Below are positions 19,259 to 29,635 of a stretch of 64,000 nt of DNA, in pieces. The DNA is from UBA2334 sp049653005 (GTDB lineage: Bacteria; Pseudomonadota; Gammaproteobacteria; Burkholderiales; Burkholderiaceae_C): positions 62,001 to 126,000 of the forward strand of contig JBASFL010000091.1 of assembly GCA_049653005.1 (NCBI GenBank), written 5' to 3'. A program made the position numbers and the translations under genes. Positions within the stretch are counted from its first letter, which is position 1. Every line of letters begins with the position of its first letter. The notes beneath the pieces were generated by a model, which did not search any database, was not told the DNA's origin, and saw nothing but the letters and a program-made list of their open reading frames with translations.

Positions 19259-19671
19259 GCGGCCCAGTTCTCCAGCTTCAATCCGTCGATGCGCTCGAAC
19301 TCGCGGGTGTTGTTGGTGACCAGCGTTAGGTTTGCAGCCAAAGCATGTGCAGCTATCAGCAAATCCAGCTCACCAATCGGTGTGCCCGCTTGCTTCAACG
19401 ACTGTCGGTGCTGCCCGTAAATCCAAATGGCGTTAGAAGGCCACGGTTGAACCTCAATGGCGTTCAAAAAGCGCGTTAATGACGCTTGGTTCTTTTCCCG
19501 GTGCTCCACAGCGCTTCTGGCCACACCAAATGCCAATTCGGCGGCAACGATGGCACTGACGCACAAGCCATCCTGTTTGGCACGCTGCATGCGGCGAAGC
19601 ACATCGGGGTGATGCTTCATGGCGTAAATGCACATATTGGTATCAAGCAAATACTTCACAGCAGCGCTCAC
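19255..19671 (-). CDS. vapC: VapC-type PIN-domain toxin
   Basis: A 138-residue PIN ribonuclease, probably acting on RNA such as initiator tRNA as known VapC toxins do. Acidic residues are in LLDTN (N-terminus), AAELAFG and GELDLLIAAHA, with the typical LVTNNTREFERI near the C-terminus. The start is a GTG at 19671 overlapping the vapB stop by four bases (GTGA), and the stop overlaps the meaB start (ATGA). It looks intact. Confidence 0.9.
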   Translation of the reverse strand: MSAAVKYLLDTNMCIYAMKHHPDVLRRMQRAKQDGLCVSAIVAAELAFGVARSAVEHREKNQASLTRFLNAIEVQPWPSNAIWIYGQHRQSLKQAGTPIGELDLLIAAHALAANLTLVTNNTREFERIDGLKLENWAA

Positions 19672-19961
19672 TTTGAATGCGGCAAAGGGTCATCGAAGGA
19701 CAGGATGTCGTCCGCATCAAGCGTGTGCTCCCGCTCTATAAAGTCCATGCCTTCAAAGCCGCTCAAGGCTTGCGTTACTTCAACCCACCATTCGTCGTCG
19801 GTCAACTTTGGGCGCAACACGAGCGCATTCCCCACCTTTTCGATGGTGACTTCGTCCGTGTCAAACCGAAACGCCTTGGGCAGGCGCACGGCCTGGCTTC
19901 GACCAGTGGTGAACACTTTGGCGGTGGCCAGGGTTTGGCGGGGAACGGTGGCGGTGGTCAT
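19668..19961 (-). CDS. vapB: VapB-type antitoxin
   Basis: A 97-residue antitoxin. The N-terminal AbrB/SpoVT-like swapped-hairpin domain shows TTGRSQAVRLPKAFRF, and the acidic C-terminal tail should bind and block VapC. It precedes vapC in one transcriptional unit. Autoregulation is likely, and a TGATA-TG-TATCA palindrome lies just upstream. The pair is located inside the mcm-meaB-pcc operon, which is unusual for housekeeping gene order. Confidence 0.9.
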   Translation of the reverse strand: MTTATVPRQTLATAKVFTTGRSQAVRLPKAFRFDTDEVTIEKVGNALVLRPKLTDDEWWVEVTQALSGFEGMDFIEREHTLDADDILSFDDPLPHSK

Positions 19962-19979
19962 GGTGTGGCTTTCTGCATT

Positions 19980-19991
19980 TGATACATATCA
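19980..19991. promoter_or_regulatory. Candidate vapB operator
   Basis: TGATACATATCA, an inverted repeat with five-base arms, 19 bases before the vapB ATG and inside an AT-rich stretch that includes TATATA. VapBC complexes normally bind such palindromes at their own promoter. Assignment is by position only. Confidence 0.45.
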
Positions 19992-20029
19992 AAAATATAT
20001 ACCAAATCAACCCCTCACGCAGTGATCAT

Positions 20030-22180
<2,151 letters not shown>

Positions 22181-22284
22181 GGGCAGACCTCGGCAGTGCA
22201 ACAGGGAATGGGGTGAGACCCCGGCATTTTACGTGATTCATAATTATTCATTCAAAAATTGCCGAGGTCTTACAATCGCGGCCC

Positions 22285-22938
22285 ATGTCGCCTCCCGCCG
22301 TTGCCAACGCCCCCACCCTGTCCACCCGCGCCCTGTATGAAGAGGTGGCCGAGTTGCTGCGCCAGCGCATTTTCAGCCGCGCGCTGGAGCCCGGCAGCTG
22401 GATTGACGAGTTGCGGATTGCCGAAGAACTGGGCATCAGCCGCACACCGCTGCGCGAAGCGCTGAAGGTGTTGGCCGCCGAAGGGCTGGTGACCATGAAA
22501 GTGCGCCGGGGTGCTTACGTGACCGAGGTGTCCGAACAAGACCTGCGCGATGTCTACCACCTGCTGGCCCTGCTGGAGAGCGACGCCGCCGCAGTGGTGG
22601 CCACCACCGCCACCGACGCCCAGCTGACCGACCTGCAAGCCCTGCACCAGGAGCTTGAAAACGCCGTCACCGACCGCGACCGCTTTTTCACCATCAACGA
22701 GCGCTTTCACATGCGGCTGCTGGCGTTGGCCAACAACCGCTGGCGCGACCAGATGGTGGGCGATTTGCGCAAGGTCATGAAGCTCAACCGCCACAACTCG
22801 CTGTTCAAAAGCGGGCGGCTGCAAGAGTCGTTGGCCGAACACCGGGCCATTGTGGCGGCGCTGGTGGCACGCCAGGCCAGTGAAGCGGCCAAGCGCATGC
22901 GCGAGCACTTTGCCAACGGCTTGCAGGCGGCCAACTGA
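22285..22938 (+). CDS. GntR-family (FadR/FCD type) regulator, likely of the propionate operon
   Basis: A 217-residue regulator with an N-terminal winged helix (LRIAEELGISRTPLREALKVLAAEGLV) and a C-terminal all-helical FCD ligand domain whose D, H and R-rich pattern could bind an acyl or organic acid ligand with metal. It is transcribed away from mcm with a 104-base AT-rich gap in between, containing the palindrome ATAATTAT at 22240-22247. Control of mcm-meaB-pcc is inferred from this arrangement only. Confidence 0.85.
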   Translation: MSPPAVANAPTLSTRALYEEVAELLRQRIFSRALEPGSWIDELRIAEELGISRTPLREALKVLAAEGLVTMKVRRGAYVTEVSEQDLRDVYHLLALLESDAAAVVATTATDAQLTDLQALHQELENAVTDRDRFFTINERFHMRLLALANNRWRDQMVGDLRKVMKLNRHNSLFKSGRLQESLAEHRAIVAALVARQASEAAKRMREHFANGLQAAN

Positions 22939-22942
22939 AAGC

Positions 22943-22990
22943 AGAGCTAAAAAGCCATACCCACCAAGCGCTGGGTGCCTTTTTCATTCA
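22943..22990 (+). repeat. Dispersed AAGCGCT repeat, copy C
   Basis: AGAGCTA..., then CCACCAAGCGCTGGGTGCC and TTTTTCATTCAT. It lies between the convergent gntR and exoD genes. The core CAAGCGCTGGGTGCC is identical to that of copy A. Confidence 0.7.
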
Positions 22991-23018
22991 TTTTTTCACA
23001 ACGGGCAACGGGCAACGG

Positions 23019-23594
23019 TCAAGGGCCCAGAAAACCGGCAGCCAACACGCCCAGCCCCGCCGTGATGCCCAGCGCCACGCCACCGGTGGCCAGCCCGGCC
23101 AACACGGCCAACCCGTCGCGAAACACCAGGCCCAGGCCCAGCAGCACCAGGGCCACGGCAGGCAAGACATTGCCAAACGGAATGGGCAGAAAAATCAGCA
23201 CCGCCATCGCGGCCACCCAGGCGGCCATCCAATGCCGGTGCACCGCATGGGTCAGCCCCGTCAGGCGCTCGCGCGCCAACGTGGCGGCCCTGGCATACAC
23301 CCAGGCCAGCACATGCAACACCCGCACCGCCGCCTGTGTGGGCAAACTCAGCCGGGCCACGCGGGCGGGCAACTGGCAGGTGTGATCGCCCCGCCACATC
23401 CACACCGCAGATGCGGCAATCCCCCAGGCCAACACTGTGCCCACCCCGGGCAACGGCAACAAACAAGGCGCGGCCAGCAGCACCAACAGCGCGCCTTGCG
23501 TGGCCTGGCCGTGCAACGCGGCCAAATCGGCCACCGTCACGCTGGGGTGTGGCAGTTGGGAGGCCGCCTCTTTCAATGCGTCGTGCAACCGCAT
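23019..23594 (-). CDS. ExoD-family membrane protein
   Basis: A 191-residue inner-membrane protein with several hydrophobic segments, notably GALLVLLAAPCLLPLPGVG, AVLIFLPIPFGNVLPA and the glycine-rich C-terminus. The pattern fits the ExoD (exopolysaccharide synthesis) family, whose biochemical role is poorly known. It follows the zinc-ribbon gene by 24 bases and probably shares its transcript. No polysaccharide genes are nearby. Confidence 0.75.
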   Translation of the reverse strand: MRLHDALKEAASQLPHPSVTVADLAALHGQATQGALLVLLAAPCLLPLPGVGTVLAWGIAASAVWMWRGDHTCQLPARVARLSLPTQAAVRVLHVLAWVYARAATLARERLTGLTHAVHRHWMAAWVAAMAVLIFLPIPFGNVLPAVALVLLGLGLVFRDGLAVLAGLATGGVALGITAGLGVLAAGFLGP

Positions 23595-23618
23595 GGCAGG
23601 TGCCTTGGGTTCAGGCGG

Positions 23619-23927
23619 TCAGTCAAAAATGTCGCTCAGCCACGACTTTTTGCGCTTGTACGCGCCCGGGTGTCCCCGGTGCGGCTGGAAGTCGGAGTCC
23701 TCAAAGTCGGGGCGCCGGTGGTGCTGCTGGGCGGCATAGGCGGGGGGCTGGGCCGGCGGCGCAACCTGTGCAGGCGCTTGGGCCGCTGCACGGTCCATCA
23801 GCTTGTCCAGCTCACCACGGTCCAGCCACACGCCTCGGCATTGGGGGCAGTAGTCAATTTCCACGCCTTGGCGTTCGGTCATCACCAGGTCCACGCCGGC
23901 ACAGGTGTGGGTGTTGGGGCATTTCAT
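23619..23927 (-). CDS. Small zinc-ribbon (zf-TFIIB type) protein
   Basis: A 102-residue protein starting MKCPNTHTCAGVDLVM with a second cysteine pair in IDYCPQCRGVWLDRGELDKL, the signature of the TFIIB-like zinc-ribbon family of unknown function. A proline/alanine linker and a basic C-terminus with YKRKKSW follow. Start 23927 has a GGAG-type ribosome site (complement of ctcc) upstream. It sits in a three-gene set with the HPF-like gene and exoD. Confidence 0.8.
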   Translation of the reverse strand: MKCPNTHTCAGVDLVMTERQGVEIDYCPQCRGVWLDRGELDKLMDRAAAQAPAQVAPPAQPPAYAAQQHHRRPDFEDSDFQPHRGHPGAYKRKKSWLSDIFD

Positions 23928-23940
23928 GGGGGCTCCTGGG

Positions 23941-24288
23941 TCAAACGGTTTGCTGGGCAGACACCACACCCGGCTTCTGCGCGGGCTGGGGCTTGCGGCT
24001 GTTGACCCGGCGGGTCAACGCATGGGCCGCGCGGGACAGGGCCATGTCCAGCGTGGCGCGCCAGTCGCCCCCGCGCGACGACACCACCAGCACCCCGCCA
24101 CTGGCGGTGCTGAGCTGGATTTGGCATTGCTTGTCCACCCCACCGCGTGGCCCGTTCAAATCTTTCAGCCGCACCACCGCGCGGCTGACCACGCCAGACA
24201 GCCGCTGGGTGGCAAAACGCACACGGGCCTCCACCCATTCGCGGATGGCTTGGGCGTCGGGGTGCTGGGTTTGAACGACTACTTCCAT
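23941..24288 (-). CDS. HPF/RaiA-like ribosome-associated protein
   Basis: A 115-residue protein resembling the ribosome hibernation (sigma-54 modulation) family: beta-alpha-beta-beta-beta-alpha pattern with VEARVRFATQRLSGVVSRAVVRLKD early on and a basic helix ALSRAAHALTRRVN at the end. It lacks the long C-terminal dimerisation domain. A role in binding idle ribosomes is inferred from family resemblance, which is moderate. ATG 24288 has a GGAG-like site; an ATG at 24324 is possible. Confidence 0.68.
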   Translation of the reverse strand: MEVVVQTQHPDAQAIREWVEARVRFATQRLSGVVSRAVVRLKDLNGPRGGVDKQCQIQLSTASGGVLVVSSRGGDWRATLDMALSRAAHALTRRVNSRKPQPAQKPGVVSAQQTV

Positions 24289-24400
24289 GGCATTGCTCCT
24301 TTGAAAACAAACAAGAACCTGCATGGTGTGCCCACAAACACTTCTAAAAAATAAACGAAAGCCTGATAATCATTCTGTCTTTGCCGATATTTAAAAACCC

Positions 24401-25303
24401 ATGACCACCTACAACTACAAGCACCTTTACTACTTTTGGGTGGTGGCCAAAGAAGGCGGCATGTCGCGCGCGGCCGAACGCCTGGGCATGGCGGTGCAAA
24501 CCATCAGCACCCAGGTGCGCGAGCTGGAGCGCAGCCTGGGCCACCAACTGCTCAAGCCCCAGGGCCGCAACGTGGTGCTGACCCACGCGGGTGAAGCGGC
24601 CTTTGCCCAGGCCGAGCAAATTTTCCAACTGGGCGAAAAGCTGCCCGATGTGTTGACCGCCGCCACCGCCGCACCCAAGGTGGCGCTGCGGGTGGGCATT
24701 TCAGACGGGCTGCCCAAACTGGCCATTCCCCGGCTGCTGGGCCCGGCCCTGGGGGCCGAGAACCTGCGGCTGGAATGCCACGAAGACGAGTTTGAAGACC
24801 TGCTGGCCGACCTGGCTCTGCACCGGCTCGATTTGATTCTGGCCGACCGCCCTGCCCCGCCCAACGGCAACGTGCGCGTGTACAGCCACGCGTTGGGCAG
24901 CTCACCCTTGCAGTGGTTTGGCCACGCCAAATGGGCCCAGCCGTGGGCGGCAGCGGCTCTGGCAGACCAACCCGCCCAAGCCTTGGCCACCCTACCCCTG
25001 CTGCTGCCCACCACCCACTCGGCCGTGCGCAACCGCCTGAACCAGTGGATGGACAAGCAGCACATACAACCCAACGTGGTCGGTGAATTTGAAGACAGCG
25101 CGCTGCTGGCCACGTTTGCGGCCACGGGCATGGGCCTGTTCCCCGCGCCCGAGCTGGTGCGCGACGAACTCACCCAGCGGCTGGGCTTTGTGTGGCTGGG
25201 CGCTTGCGAGGGCGTGACCGAGCAGTTTTATTTGATTGGCTCTGAGCGCAAGGTGATGCACCCCTTGGTGAAACAGGTGCTGGAAGCGGGCGTGGTGATT
25301 TGA
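24401..25303 (+). CDS. LysR-family regulator, NhaR-like
   Basis: A 300-residue LysR-type regulator. The helix-turn-helix begins NYKHLYYFWVVAKEGGMSRAAERLGM, a wording typical of NhaR (sodium/proton antiporter regulator), and a periplasmic-binding-like effector domain follows. No nhaA antiporter gene is in the window, so the target is unknown. It is divergent from the HPF-like gene with about 110 bases between. Confidence 0.85.
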   Translation: MTTYNYKHLYYFWVVAKEGGMSRAAERLGMAVQTISTQVRELERSLGHQLLKPQGRNVVLTHAGEAAFAQAEQIFQLGEKLPDVLTAATAAPKVALRVGISDGLPKLAIPRLLGPALGAENLRLECHEDEFEDLLADLALHRLDLILADRPAPPNGNVRVYSHALGSSPLQWFGHAKWAQPWAAAALADQPAQALATLPLLLPTTHSAVRNRLNQWMDKQHIQPNVVGEFEDSALLATFAATGMGLFPAPELVRDELTQRLGFVWLGACEGVTEQFYLIGSERKVMHPLVKQVLEAGVVI

Positions 25304-25325
25304 GCCTGCCCGCAGGGTGTGTGGC

Positions 25326-26144
25326 TCAATCAGAATCGCCGTCGCCGCCCAGCACACCGCCCAACAAGCCTCCGGCAGCAAAGCCCCCCAGCACCGAGCC
25401 CTCTTCACGTGAGCCGCCCCGCTGTGGCGCGGCCGCAAAAATGCGCGAGGCCAGGCGCGAAAACGGCAAGCTTTGCAGCCACACGGTACCGGGACCGGTC
25501 ATTTTGGCCAGGAACAGGCCCTCGCCACCAAACAAAGCCGTTTTGATTTTGCCGACGTACTGAATTTCAAAGCCCACGTTGGGCGTGTAGGCCACCACAC
25601 AGCCGGTGTCCACCATCAGCGTTTGGCCAGCGGCCAATTCGCGCTTCACCACGGTTCCGCCCGCGTGCACGAAGGCCATGCCCTCGCCTTCCAGCTTTTG
25701 CATGATGAAACCCTCGCCGCCGAAAAACCCCACCGAGAGTTTTTGCTGCAAGGCAATGCCCAGGCTCACCCCACGCGCCGCGCACAGAAACGAGTCTTTC
25801 TGACAAATGAGGGTGCCGCCCAACTGTTGCAGGTTCATGGGCAAAATTTTGCCCGGGTAAGGCGCGGCAAACGCCACGCGCTGCTTGCCTGAGCCCTGGT
25901 TGGTGTACACGGTGGTGAACAGCGACTCACCCGTGACCAGCCGTTTGCCCGCGCTCAGCAGCTTGCCGAAAAAACCACCGCTTTGCTGCGCGCCGTCGCC
26001 AAACACGGTGTCCATGGCAATGCCCGCGTCCATGAACATGAGGCTGCCGGCCTCGCCGATGGCGGCCTCGCCGGGGTCAAGCTCCACCTCCACAAACTGC
26101 ATTTCTGCGCCGCGAATGTCGTAGTCGATCACGTCCATGGCCAT
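25326..26144 (-). CDS. AIM24/TIGR00266-family protein
   Basis: A 272-residue protein of the AIM24-like beta-sheet family, recognised by repeated beta strands with GEAGSLMFMDAGI, LVTGESLFTT, FLCAARGVSLGIALQQKLSVGFFGGEGFIMQKLEG and FGGEGLFLAKMTGPGTVWLQSLPFS. Function in bacteria is not established. The glycine-rich C-terminus could sit near a membrane. The start at 26144 has GGAG seven bases upstream. Confidence 0.85.
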   Translation of the reverse strand: MAMDVIDYDIRGAEMQFVEVELDPGEAAIGEAGSLMFMDAGIAMDTVFGDGAQQSGGFFGKLLSAGKRLVTGESLFTTVYTNQGSGKQRVAFAAPYPGKILPMNLQQLGGTLICQKDSFLCAARGVSLGIALQQKLSVGFFGGEGFIMQKLEGEGMAFVHAGGTVVKRELAAGQTLMVDTGCVVAYTPNVGFEIQYVGKIKTALFGGEGLFLAKMTGPGTVWLQSLPFSRLASRIFAAAPQRGGSREEGSVLGGFAAGGLLGGVLGGDGDSD

Positions 26145-26190
26145 GGTGTTGCTCCGTCAAAGTTCAAAAAATGGAAAACCTGCGCACATC

Positions 26191-27591
26191 CTATTGCAGC
26201 AGGGTGAGCTTTTTGCGCACCAGTTGTATGTGGCTGCGCAGGGCATACAACTCGTCGGTGTAGGCCAGTGGCACTTGCATGCGGCCGGCTTTGGCCTCCA
26301 ATGCGTCCAGCTCGGCCAACAAGGCCCCCACCCGCTCTGGCGAGCCCGCCACGCGAATGCCCGGTGGGGCGGCGCGGTCTTCAATGTCCCGCAGCTCGGC
26401 GTACCACCTGAACACGCGCGAGCGGATGCGCAGGGTGTAAATAGGCGGCACCACACGCGACAGTGGCAGCGCCAGGGCCAATATCAAACCCATGGCCAGC
26501 CACATGCGCTCCACCAGGTTGGCCAGCCAAAACGGCAAATGGCGCTGCCAAAACGGTGCAGCCCCCGCCAGGGCCCGGTTGGCCTCGGCGGCCAGCGGCA
26601 ATTCGGTGTGGGCCAGGTTCGGAAACTCGCGGGCCTGGGCAAACCAGCCCGGCTCGCGGTGCAGGGCCACGGCGGTTTGGGCCATGAGTTGCAGCACGGC
26701 GGGGTGGGTGTCGGTGTGGGCCAGCAGGCTGGTGGTGGGGGCAATCAGGCGCACGGGCGTGCGCGGCAGGTTGCGGGCCAAATCGGCCACACCTTGCGGC
26801 AACACCACCGCCTTCAAATAGGGAAAGCGGCGGGCGTAGGCCTGGCTTTGGGCAAAGTCCATCAGCCGCACACCCGGGGTCAGCAGCAGCATTTGCACCA
26901 GCGGCGACTCGGGGGCCGATGCAAACACCAGGGCATCCAACCGGCCCTCCAGAAAGGCCACCGTGGCGGGGGTTTGGTCCAATGCCGATAGCACAAATTC
27001 CTTGTCAGACAAGCGGTTGGCGTCCAAAACACTTGAAAACAAGGTGGGCACACCACTGCCGGGCGTGCCCACGTTCACCCGCCAGCCTTTGAGCTGCGTC
27101 AGGTGGGCCAGTTGCCGCGCACCGGTGTGTTGCTGGGCTGTGCGCTCGCGGTAGAACAGCCACAGGGGCTCCACAAAAAGGTTGCCCAGCGACACCAGGC
27201 TGGCCTGGTCGTCTTCCGTCAGGGGGGCGCTGCCGCCTTGCACAAAGGCCATGTCCACCTCGCCCGACCTTAGCAACGCCAGGTTGTGCAGCGACCCGTC
27301 TGTGGGGCGTAGCACCAGCTCAATGCCCTGCGCGGCCAGCGCGCTGGCGTAGCGTTCACCGAACGTGGCGTAGGCGCTTTGGGCGGGGCCGGTGGCCAGC
27401 ACCACACGCTTGGGCGGGTTGGGGTTGAGCCACCAAAACGCCAGCACCACCAGGCCCACCACCAGCAACACCAGGGGCCCGGCGGACACCAACAGGTCGC
27501 GCAGCGTCCACCAAAAGCCGCGCCAGGCGCGGGCGGCCCAGGCCTTGCCGGCGTTGACACGCCCCGGCGCAGGGTGCGGCCCGGTGCTCAT
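26191..27591 (-). CDS. TAXI-family TRAP solute-binding protein, membrane anchored
   Basis: A 466-residue protein with a membrane segment near residues 34-54 (LLVSAGPLVLLVVGLVVLAFWW), then a TAXI-type ligand domain (ATGPAQSAYATFGERYASAL; GEVDMAFVQGG; RVNVGTPGSGV), a second membrane segment (ERMWLAMGLILALALPLSRVV) and a helical tail. It should bind an organic acid outside the membrane, but no TRAP permease gene is adjacent. Its ATG overlaps the dusA stop by four bases (ATGA), so the two are translationally coupled. Confidence 0.82.
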   Translation of the reverse strand: MSTGPHPAPGRVNAGKAWAARAWRGFWWTLRDLLVSAGPLVLLVVGLVVLAFWWLNPNPPKRVVLATGPAQSAYATFGERYASALAAQGIELVLRPTDGSLHNLALLRSGEVDMAFVQGGSAPLTEDDQASLVSLGNLFVEPLWLFYRERTAQQHTGARQLAHLTQLKGWRVNVGTPGSGVPTLFSSVLDANRLSDKEFVLSALDQTPATVAFLEGRLDALVFASAPESPLVQMLLLTPGVRLMDFAQSQAYARRFPYLKAVVLPQGVADLARNLPRTPVRLIAPTTSLLAHTDTHPAVLQLMAQTAVALHREPGWFAQAREFPNLAHTELPLAAEANRALAGAAPFWQRHLPFWLANLVERMWLAMGLILALALPLSRVVPPIYTLRIRSRVFRWYAELRDIEDRAAPPGIRVAGSPERVGALLAELDALEAKAGRMQVPLAYTDELYALRSHIQLVRKKLTLLQ

Positions 27592-28607
27592 GCCAGGGCG
27601 GCGTGGGCCAGCGCCATGACGTCGGCAGGGGGCAGGGTTTTCAGGCGGTGGTCGCTCCACACCTGGCGCCATTTGCGTGCGCCCGGGGTGCCGTTGCGCA
27701 GGCCCAGCATGTGGCGGGCGATGTGCGACCACGGCGTGCCGTGTTCAGCGGCCTGTCGGGCCATGTAGGCCACCATCGCCTCCTCAACCGCTTCGCGGGT
27801 GAGGTCGGGCTGGGCGGCAGGCTCACCCCAAAACCGGTGGTCCCAGTCCGCCATGCACCAGGGGTTGTGGTAAGCCTCGCGCCCCACCATCACGCCATCG
27901 ACGTGCTGCAACTGGCCTTCGATTTGCTCAAGCGTGGTGATGCCGCCGTTGACCACGATGGTGAGCGCCGGAAAGTCGGTTTTCAGGCGGTGGGCCAGTT
28001 CGTAGCGCAGCGGGGGCACTTCGCGGTTTTCTTTGGGGCTGAGGCCTTTGAGCCACGCATTGCGGGCATGCACGGTGAACACCCGGCAACCGGCCTGGGC
28101 CACAGTGCCCACAAAGTCGCGCACAAAGTCGTAGCTCTCCACCTTGTCGATGCCAATGCGGTGCTTCACGGTCACGGGCACGTTCACCACATCGAGCATG
28201 GCTTTCACGCCGTCGGCCACCAGCTGGGGCTCGGCCATCAAACACGCGCCAAACGCGCCGCGCTGCACGCGTTCGGAAGGGCAGCCGCAATTCAGGTTGA
28301 TTTCGCCGTAGCCCCATTGCGCACCCAGGCGGGCGGCCTGGGCCAGGTCGGCGGGCTCGCTGCCGCCCAGTTGCAGGGCCACGGGGTGCTCTTCGGCGTT
28401 GAACCGCAGGTGGCGCGGCACGTCACCGTGAATCAACGCGCCGGTGGTCACCATCTCGGTGTACAGCAAGGTGCGGCGGGTGATGAGGCGGTGGAAGAAA
28501 CGGCAGTGTTTGTCGGTCCAATCCATCATCGGCGCAACAGACAAACGCCAGGGGCTGAAAGCAGCGGTGGGAGGGGTGCGGGGAGTGGCAAGCAAAGGCG
28601 CGGGCAT
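27588..28607 (-). CDS. dusA: tRNA-dihydrouridine synthase A
   Basis: About 339 residues. An FMN TIM-barrel enzyme that reduces uridine in the D-loop of tRNAs. It shows SVAPMMDWTDKHCRFF, the catalytic cysteine in NLNCGCPSERVQRGAFGACLM, and VKHRIGID plus the FMN-phosphate region GGITT/VGREAYHNPW. ATG 28607 (MPAPLLATP) is preferred as GGGGA lies upstream; 28637 is possible. It overlaps the downstream TAXI gene by four bases. Confidence 0.93.
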   Translation of the reverse strand: MPAPLLATPRTPPTAAFSPWRLSVAPMMDWTDKHCRFFHRLITRRTLLYTEMVTTGALIHGDVPRHLRFNAEEHPVALQLGGSEPADLAQAARLGAQWGYGEINLNCGCPSERVQRGAFGACLMAEPQLVADGVKAMLDVVNVPVTVKHRIGIDKVESYDFVRDFVGTVAQAGCRVFTVHARNAWLKGLSPKENREVPPLRYELAHRLKTDFPALTIVVNGGITTLEQIEGQLQHVDGVMVGREAYHNPWCMADWDHRFWGEPAAQPDLTREAVEEAMVAYMARQAAEHGTPWSHIARHMLGLRNGTPGARKWRQVWSDHRLKTLPPADVMALAHAALA

Positions 28608-28665
28608 GGGTGGAATTATCCCCGCCCGGTCTTCCATTGCCGGTCAGGGCCACACACCCAAAACA

Positions 28666-28697
28666 AAACCCACCCCAGGCAAGCCCGGGGTGGGTTT
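28666..28697 (-). terminator. Terminator after phaB
   Basis: Perfect 11-bp stem AAACCCACCCC/GGGGTGGGTTT with a 10-base loop. On the minus strand it is followed by TTGTTTTG. It lies 46 bases past the phaB stop and should end the phaCAB transcript. Confidence 0.78.
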
Positions 28698-28742
28698 GAA
28701 AACCGGCGCGTGGCGGGCGGCGGGGTGCCGCCCGGCGCGGCA

Positions 28743-29480
28743 TCAGCTCATGTGCAGGCCGCCGTTCACGGCAAACTCGGCGCCGGTGGTGTAACCACCT
28801 TCTTCCGAAGCCAGCCAAGCGATGATGGACGCGATTTCGCTGGGCTTGCCCAAGCGCTTCACAGGCACGGTGGCCACGATTTTTTCCAGCACGTCGGGGC
28901 GGATGGCGTTCACCATGTCGGTGCCCACGTAGCCGGGGCTGACGGTGTTCACGGTCACGCCTTTGGTGGCCATTTCCTGCGCCAGGGCCATGGAGAAGCC
29001 GTGCATACCGGCTTTGGCGGCCGAGTAGTTGGTCTGGCCAGCCTGGCCTTTGGCACCGTTCACCGACGAAATGTTGATGATGCGGCCCCAGCCCTTTTCC
29101 ACCATGTCTGCCACCACTTGTTTGGTGACGTTGAACATGGAGGTGAGGTTGGTGCTGATCACGGCATCCCAGTCTTCCTTGCTCATTTTCAGGAACATGC
29201 GGTCTTTGGTGATACCGGCGTTGTTCACCAACACGTCGATCACGCCGTGTTCGGCCTTGGCTTTTTCAAACGCGGCCACGGTGGACTCCCAATCGCCCAC
29301 GTTGCCCATGGACGCGTAGAAGGTGTAGCCCAGCGCGGCTTGCTCGTCGATCCACTTTTGCGCATCGCGTGTGGGGCCGCAACCGGCGATGACCTTGAAG
29401 CCTTCTTTGTGCAGGCGCTGGCAAATGGCGGTGCCGATGCCACCCATACCGCCGGTGACGTACGCTACTTTTTGGCTCAT
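28743..29480 (-). CDS. phaB: Acetoacetyl-CoA reductase
   Basis: A 245-residue short-chain dehydrogenase reducing acetoacetyl-CoA to R-3-hydroxybutyryl-CoA with NADPH for PHB synthesis. The cofactor motif is TGGMGGIG at residues 10-17, and the catalytic Ser-Tyr-Lys set is seen in NISSVNG and YSAAKAG. It is third in the phaC-phaA-phaB operon. Confidence 0.95.
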   Translation of the reverse strand: MSQKVAYVTGGMGGIGTAICQRLHKEGFKVIAGCGPTRDAQKWIDEQAALGYTFYASMGNVGDWESTVAAFEKAKAEHGVIDVLVNNAGITKDRMFLKMSKEDWDAVISTNLTSMFNVTKQVVADMVEKGWGRIINISSVNGAKGQAGQTNYSAAKAGMHGFSMALAQEMATKGVTVNTVSPGYVGTDMVNAIRPDVLEKIVATVPVKRLGKPSEIASIIAWLASEEGGYTTGAEFAVNGGLHMS

Positions 29481-29551
29481 TTTGGTTCCTTGTCTCTCTC
29501 TGGGGGTGATGTCCAGGGGGCCTACACGGCTCCCTGGGGTTTAAAAATACG

Positions 29552-29605
29552 ATAGCTGACTGTCCATACCAGTCAAGCGCCAGAGGCCATTTTTACTTGT
29601 AAATC
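29552..29605 (+). repeat. Dispersed AAGCGCT repeat, copy D
   Basis: Reads ATAGCTGAC, 12 bases, GTCAAGCGCCAGAGGCC, then ATTTTTACTTGTAAATCA. It lies in the phaA-phaB gap and aligns with copy B along its whole length, both ending in TAAATCA. Confidence 0.8.
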
Positions 29606-29635
29606 AGCCTCTGCACCTACCAGCACGGGTGTGCC

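Noticed and set aside
22230..22284. Defined GntR operator
   Set aside because: An ATAATTAT palindrome is present, but it does not match the TGGTnnnACCA-type FadR site, so only its position is noted with the regulator.
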